A stretch of 44,690 bases of DNA. It comes from UBA8199 sp035358715 (GTDB taxonomy: Bacteria; Verrucomicrobiota; Verrucomicrobiia; Limisphaerales; UBA8199). Location of the stretch: contig DAOPPX010000032.1 in the NCBI GenBank assembly GCA_035358715.1, positions 1-44,690 on the forward strand, given 5' to 3'. The position numbers were made by a program, and so were the translations under genes. This document shows, one piece after another, positions 40,612 through 44,690 of this stretch; position 1 is the stretch's first letter, and the number at the start of each line of letters is the position of its first letter. The notes under the pieces were generated by a model. It did not search any database. It had not been told where the DNA came from and saw only the letters and a list, made by a program, of their open reading frames with translations.

Positions 40612-43600
40612 TCAAGCGTTCGGGTTGGTGTAGAGACTCCTCTCCCCAAAATGAAGATGAGCTAGTTCCGGCGGCGGAGCAGGCAGGGGTGGTCCCTCTA
40701 TCGAGACTGGCCTTATGAATCCTTGTCTTCCAAGGTTTAGCGCATGGCGCCATTCCATCTCAACCCATTTGGACTCCTTGGCGTTACTCGACCAGAACAA
40801 CAGGAAGACATCGCTTTCTTCAATCCAGCCACGAAGCTTTGAAAGCCACTCGTCGCCTGGCTCAAGCGAGAAGATGTCTTGGCGGTATTCAATACCCATT
40901 GCAGCCAAAACTGGGACGCGCTTGAGCACCTCACGGCGATCTTTCGAGGAATACGAGATGAATGCCTGCTGGTACCGATGCGCCTCCCCTGTCTGGTGGG
41001 GCGTCCTCCGCGGGCTTTGCCCTTGCCCTACCAAGACGAGCTTGAAACTGACTTGACCGAGCGGCATTGAGTCCAAAGAAACGTAGATCGTACCCACAAT
41101 AGACTGGGCAGGCAGATTGCTGGGGACACCGACGGCAAACTGGAGGGAGTCTGTCTTTCCAGCCCACAGGAGAGTCTGAACTGGATTTCTCACCGCCAGT
41201 GGTGGCATCTCTAGCTCAAACGTCAGGCGGGAGCCACGGTCAACAAGCGCAGCCAAGTTTGTCCCACCACGGCGCGTAGAGTCAGGGTCGGCTTTCTTGG
41301 CCAACCGAGATGCTTGTTGTGCTTCCTTCGCCAAGTGCGCGAACACTTGAATCAACACAGCATCACCGGGCTGAACCTCCGGCGGAGCGAACACCGTGCA
41401 TTCAACCTCATCTTTACCGCGCTGGACACGCTCTGCCCCGACCGTTGAGGCGCTCGCCTCCTTTGCCGCTGCAACCACTTGAGCGAGGTACTGCTGTAGT
41501 TCAGGCGGCAGGGTGGAAGGGACGGCGGGCAGTTCGCGGGCGGCGAGACGGCGGAGGAAGGCGGCCAGGTCGGGCATCGGGACGGGGAGTTTCTCCAGTT
41601 GCGCCAGGGCGGATTCGGCGCCGGGATCGAGGTCCTGCGGCTGAGGGCCGCCGAAACCGGCTTGGGCGCAGGCGATGGACAACTGCTGGATGGCTTGCGC
41701 AAATTGCGGGGGCAGGCCGCCTCCGCCGGGACCCCGCGCGCGGCGCTCCAACTCCTCCAGCACCGCGTCGCGTTTGCGCTCCCACTCGGCGGCTTGGGCG
41801 GCGTCCTTCTTGGCGCGAGCGATGTCGGAGAGAACCCAGAGATTCTTCGCCAACTCCCGCAATAGGCCAAGGCGCTCGTTGGTTTCCCGCGCTTGGTGGG
41901 CGTGGCGCTCAGCCTCGGCCAATTCGCCAAGCAGGAAATGGACTTGGGCGAGTTGGTTGTGGGCCTCAGCAGATCGAGGCTCGTTCTTCATCTCTGAGTG
42001 CGTTGCGAGCCCTTCATCCAAATAGCGAACGGCAGTCTTCAGGAGCCTGTCTGCCTTGGCTTGCTCGCCTGCTTGGATCAGCGTTTTGGCTTCTTCTTGG
42101 CAGACAATGGCGAGGTTACGCGTGACGCCGGCGAAATCTTCCTTTGCGCCGAGGCGCTGGGCCAGCTCACGCGAACGCTCATACCAGGTGCGCGCCTCGG
42201 CCAAGCGGCCCGCCTTCTGTTCGACCACGCCCACCAGGTTGCAGGTCTGCATCTCGCCCTCATTGTCGTTCATTTCCTGAAACAGCTTGAGGGCGCGCTG
42301 GTAGAGGCTGGCGGCGCGGTCGAGTTGGTTCTGCTCCTCGGCCAGACTACCTTGGTGCTGGAGCAGCGAGCCTTCCAGTTCCTTATCCCCGGCGCGGCGG
42401 GCGGCGGCGAGGGCCGCGTCATACCGCGCGTCGGCCTCCGCAAACCGGCCTTGCTGCATGAGGATTTGGGCGCTGCGACTGTTGCTTTCGGCAACCAAGA
42501 GTTCACGCCCAAGCTGCGCGCCAATTTGCAGCCCTCTGTCGGAAGCCTCCAGCGCCTCATCCAGCCGACCGGCGCTCGACAAGGCATTCGCCAGATCGCC
42601 CAGCGTCGCGGACAGGTTGTTGAGTGCGGTTTCGGCTTTCTGGAGCGCGTCCTTGATTTGCTTGGGCGAGAGCGTTGGTCGCGCGCGTTTCCCCTCACCC
42701 GCCCTTCGGGCACCCTCTCCCCCATCGGGGGAGAGGGCCAGGGTGAGGGGGCCGCCCAGCAATTCACTCACGATGCGACTTCCCGCCTCCTTCTCCACCA
42801 GCTTCTCCCACTGCCGCACGGCTTCCTCCAGTTCCGGGATGGCTTGTTCGGACAGGCCGCAGTGGTCGAGCACGCGGCCCAGCACCAGTTGTGTGTTGGC
42901 CAGTTGGAAAGCCGGGTCGAATTCAGTGGTGTGGCGGAGACGTTCGATCAGCGCCTTGAGCTTGTCGAGCGCTTCCTGCGGATGGCCTTGGGTGAAGAGC
43001 GACCAAGCCTGCTGCTGTTCAAGGGCGGCGGCTTGCGCGGTGAATCCGGCTTTGCCTACCTCGCCGGCCAGCCAGGCGACCCACGCGTCCCGTTCTCGCA
43101 GACGGCCGGACCTTTCCAGATAGACGCTGAACGTGTCACCGAGGAAGGAGGCGACGTCGTAAGCCTGGTCGGCCACGGCCCAACTGACGGCGGTGCGGTA
43201 GTTGGCCTCCTCCCGCGCCAGAATCTCCAACGCCTCGCGCGACTGCGAGCCGCGCAAGGCTTTGTCCAGCGCCTGCATGACGGCGAGATAGACGCCGATG
43301 AAGCGCTTGCGGAGTTCGTTTGGTGTCCCGCCTTTAGGCGGTTGGGCGTCCTTACTTCCTGCGACCTCCTGCTCGTGCGGGGGCGGATCGGCTAAGGCCG
43401 GGACACGAAACTGCGCCGCCGCATACGCCAGCGTGGGATGGAAGCGGAGGTAATACCGCGGATTCTTCTCGTCGCCACCAAAGCCGATGTCCCGCCCGAT
43501 GCGGATGAGGGCGGTGGCTTCCAGTTCGGCGCGCACGGCTTCCCACTGCGCCGGGTCCATCTCGCTCACGTCGAGCAGATTGTCTTCGAACACGCCGCCC

Positions 43601-44690
43601 CTGAAGAGGCCCAGCCACGGCAGCGCCGCCTGCGCCGCGTCGCTCAGCCGCCGCGTGGAGAATGCCAGCGAGGCCAGCAGCGATTCGTTCCGTTCCTTGC
43701 CCGCGCCCACCTTGAACTCGGCCAGCAGTTTGCCGAAGTCCGCGCAGATTTGCTCCGGCGTGAGCCGCTTAAGGTGCGGCCGGACCAGTTCGATCGAGAG
43801 CGGGTGGTCGTTCACCAGGTCGAGCAGCGGGTTGAGCCGCTCGCGGGTGAGTTGCTTCTCGTCCACGTCCACGCCGGAATTCTCCAGCACGCGGATGAGC
43901 AGCCAGAGGCTGTCGGGGCGCGCGAGGCCTTGGAGTTCGGTGCGCCGCACGCCCGGCAGCGGCACGTCCTTTTCGTCGCCGGGCCGGCAGGTGATGAGCA
44001 AGCGCCCATTGCCCTCGCCCGCCGTCCAATCAGTGTAGAGGTCGTAGAGGCGCTGGCGCTCGGAGGCGGAGTAAAGGGACGGAGTATTGGATTGCTGGAG
44101 TGGTAGAGTATTGGATGCAGCCGCGTCGCCGCCTTTCCCATCACCCCGACACTCCACTCCTCCATCACTCCGTTTTGGTTCGTTGAACTGCGGCAGCACG
44201 CTCTCGAAGTTGTCCCAGACCATGAGGACGCGCTTTTGCTGGAAGAGTTCCCTGGCGCGTTGGCGCTGCTTCTCCGCCGAGAGGGCGTTGAAGTCATTGC
44301 CCTCCAGGTAAGTGCCGAGCACCTGGATGACCCGTTCGGCGTTGCTGAATTGCTCGAAGCTCAGGAAGCAGGCGCCGTCCGGGAACAGGCCCGTGCGCGT
44401 CCACCACTGCGCGGCCTCGCCCGCGAGCGTGGTCTTGCCCATGCCGCCCATGGCGTGGAGCAGGATGGCCCGGTTGGAGCGGAATTGGCGCTCAAGCTCG
44501 TAGAGCTCATGCGCGCGGCCGTGGAAGCCGTAAGTGGGCGCGGGCGGGAACGCGCCGTTGGTTTCGCGGTCGCGTGAGGGGAGGCGGAAACGGGAGGCCC
44601 CCTCACCCTGGCCCTCTCCCCCTCGGAGGGGGAGAGGGCTGGAGTTTGGACATTTTCTGCTGGACTCACGTCCCTGGATGACATAAAACC
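40612..44690 (-). CDS. TPR-STAND NTPase with C-terminal TIR domain, 5' end beyond the window
   Basis: The frame stays open past the first internal ATG (44451) to the right edge, so at least 1,359 residues are encoded and the N-terminus is missing. Order: FHGRAHELYELERQFRSNRA, then P-loop ILLHAMGGMGKTTLAGEAAQ, Walker B RVLMVWDNFESVLPQF, and sensor region GRLLITCRPGDEKDVPLPGV (NB-ARC/STAND type). A winged-helix-like segment precedes many TPR repeats (AGRLAEARTWYERSRELAQR, NQLDRAASLYQRALKLFQEM). A beta-rich domain (ECTVFAPPEVQPGDAVLIQV to GTIYVSLDSMPLGQVSFKLV) is followed by the TIR domain in the last 120 residues: QQAFISYSSKDRREVLKRVP, with SKWVEMEWRHA holding the expected catalytic glutamate. 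Such STAND-TIR proteins sense infection and deplete NAD in known defence systems; the role here is inferred. Three repeat insertions are read in frame. Confidence 0.88.
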   Translation of the reverse strand, partial: FYVIQGRESSRKCPNSSPLPLRGGEGQGEGASRFRLPSRDRETNGAFPPAPTYGFHGRAHELYELERQFRSNRAILLHAMGGMGKTTLAGEAAQWWTRTGLFPDGACFLSFEQFSNAERVIQVLGTYLEGNDFNALSAEKQRQRARELFQQKRVLMVWDNFESVLPQFNEPKRSDGGVECRGDGKGGDAAASNTLPLQQSNTPSLYSASERQRLYDLYTDWTAGEGNGRLLITCRPGDEKDVPLPGVRRTELQGLARPDSLWLLIRVLENSGVDVDEKQLTRERLNPLLDLVNDHPLSIELVRPHLKRLTPEQICADFGKLLAEFKVGAGKERNESLLASLAFSTRRLSDAAQAALPWLGLFRGGVFEDNLLDVSEMDPAQWEAVRAELEATALIRIGRDIGFGGDEKNPRYYLRFHPTLAYAAAQFRVPALADPPPHEQEVAGSKDAQPPKGGTPNELRKRFIGVYLAVMQALDKALRGSQSREALEILAREEANYRTAVSWAVADQAYDVASFLGDTFSVYLERSGRLRERDAWVAWLAGEVGKAGFTAQAAALEQQQAWSLFTQGHPQEALDKLKALIERLRHTTEFDPAFQLANTQLVLGRVLDHCGLSEQAIPELEEAVRQWEKLVEKEAGSRIVSELLGGPLTLALSPDGGEGARRAGEGKRARPTLSPKQIKDALQKAETALNNLSATLGDLANALSSAGRLDEALEASDRGLQIGAQLGRELLVAESNSRSAQILMQQGRFAEADARYDAALAAARRAGDKELEGSLLQHQGSLAEEQNQLDRAASLYQRALKLFQEMNDNEGEMQTCNLVGVVEQKAGRLAEARTWYERSRELAQRLGAKEDFAGVTRNLAIVCQEEAKTLIQAGEQAKADRLLKTAVRYLDEGLATHSEMKNEPRSAEAHNQLAQVHFLLGELAEAERHAHQARETNERLGLLRELAKNLWVLSDIARAKKDAAQAAEWERKRDAVLEELERRARGPGGGGLPPQFAQAIQQLSIACAQAGFGGPQPQDLDPGAESALAQLEKLPVPMPDLAAFLRRLAARELPAVPSTLPPELQQYLAQVVAAAKEASASTVGAERVQRGKDEVECTVFAPPEVQPGDAVLIQVFAHLAKEAQQASRLAKKADPDSTRRGGTNLAALVDRGSRLTFELEMPPLAVRNPVQTLLWAGKTDSLQFAVGVPSNLPAQSIVGTIYVSLDSMPLGQVSFKLVLVGQGQSPRRTPHQTGEAHRYQQAFISYSSKDRREVLKRVPVLAAMGIEYRQDIFSLEPGDEWLSKLRGWIEESDVFLLFWSSNAKESKWVEMEWRHALNLGRQGFIRPVSIEGPPLPAPPPELAHLHFGERSLYTNPNA
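42691..42750. repeat. 60-nt palindromic repeat inserted in frame in the STAND gene
   Basis: Nested arms: CCCCTCACCC (42691-42700) with GGGTGAGGGG (42741-42750), a GCCC-TTC-GGGC hairpin (42701-42711), and CCCTCTCCCCC (42713-42723) with GGGGGAGAGGG (42727-42737). It is exactly 20 codons long and is read as PLTLALSPDGGEGARRAGEG on the minus strand, between two TPR helices. Confidence 0.85.
44082..44172. repeat. Simple-repeat insertion in frame in the NB-ARC loop
   Basis: GAGTATTGGAT occurs at 44082-44092 and again at 44106-44116, and CACTCC-type units (CACTCCACTCCTCCATCACT) lie at about 44150-44170. On the minus strand they are read as SNTLPLQQSNTPSLYS within the loop between Walker B and the sensor strand. 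Typical NB-ARC proteins have a much shorter linker here. Confidence 0.65.
44598..44643. repeat. Second palindromic repeat copy in the STAND gene
   Basis: CCCCTCACCCTGGCCCTCTC onward, with inner arms GCCCTCTCCCCCT (44611-44623) and AGGGGGAGAGGGC (44627-44639). It shares the CCCCTCACCC and CCCTCTCCCCC modules of the copy at 42691-42750. Read in frame as SPLPLRGGEGQGEGAS just before the NTPase domain. Confidence 0.8.

Noticed and set aside
41998..43395. A 465-residue plus-strand ORF opposite the TPR region
   Set aside because: It is antisense to repetitive GC-rich TPR coding sequence and has no domain.

Overview
The window looks like a piece of a GC-rich chromosome from a Verrucomicrobiota bacterium (Limisphaerales/Pedosphaera-like). 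This is inferred from gene content: an McsA-McsB-ClpC arginine-phosphorylation operon, a DUF2723-TPR membrane glycosyltransferase, a DUF2339/DUF3999 pair, a four-helix-bundle gene remnant, and many short dispersed repeats, some of them read in frame inside genes. No 16S rRNA or complete tRNA is present to confirm it.

Region 1 (1-7234) is the right end of an integrated element, probably a phage satellite or small prophage. Reading inward from its attachment site, a 43-nt fragment of the 3' half of a tRNA-Phe(GAA) gene, it carries a tyrosine integrase, an unknown protein, an AlpA/MerR-like small DNA-binding protein, a TOPRIM protein and an SF3-like helicase ATPase broken by a +1 frameshift. A cluster of five 7-bp iterons follows (possible origin), then a PLD-like protein, a terminase-small-subunit-like protein and the start of another gene. 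The rest lies left of the window.

Region 2 (7360-25855) is ordinary core genome: NfeD protease plus slipin; ilvE-mcsA-mcsB-clpC; a small wHTH-like protein with a 23S rRNA uracil methyltransferase; a surface-glycan set (DUF2723-TPR, GT4, WecA/MraY-like phosphosugar transferase); a ClC channel/antiporter with an unusual insert; and apolipoprotein N-acyltransferase, whose loop contains repeat-derived sequence. A perfect 45-bp hairpin separates lnt from the next, convergent operon.

Region 3 (26177-35780) holds the DUF2339-DUF3999 envelope operon, then a glycosyltransferase plus GH130 phosphorylase pair bracketed by two copies of a 51-bp direct repeat.

Region 4 (35947-44690) is accessory. A 3,439-bp four-gene transposon (D,D35E transposase, AAA ATPase, small helical protein, zinc-ribbon protein) has matching 15-bp terminal repeats and a perfect 7-bp target duplication. 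It sits inside what appears to be an ORF-less, partly decayed group II intron-like RNA. After a second large palindrome comes a very large TPR-STAND ATPase with a C-terminal TIR domain, a candidate anti-phage effector. It runs off the right edge and carries three in-frame repeat insertions.
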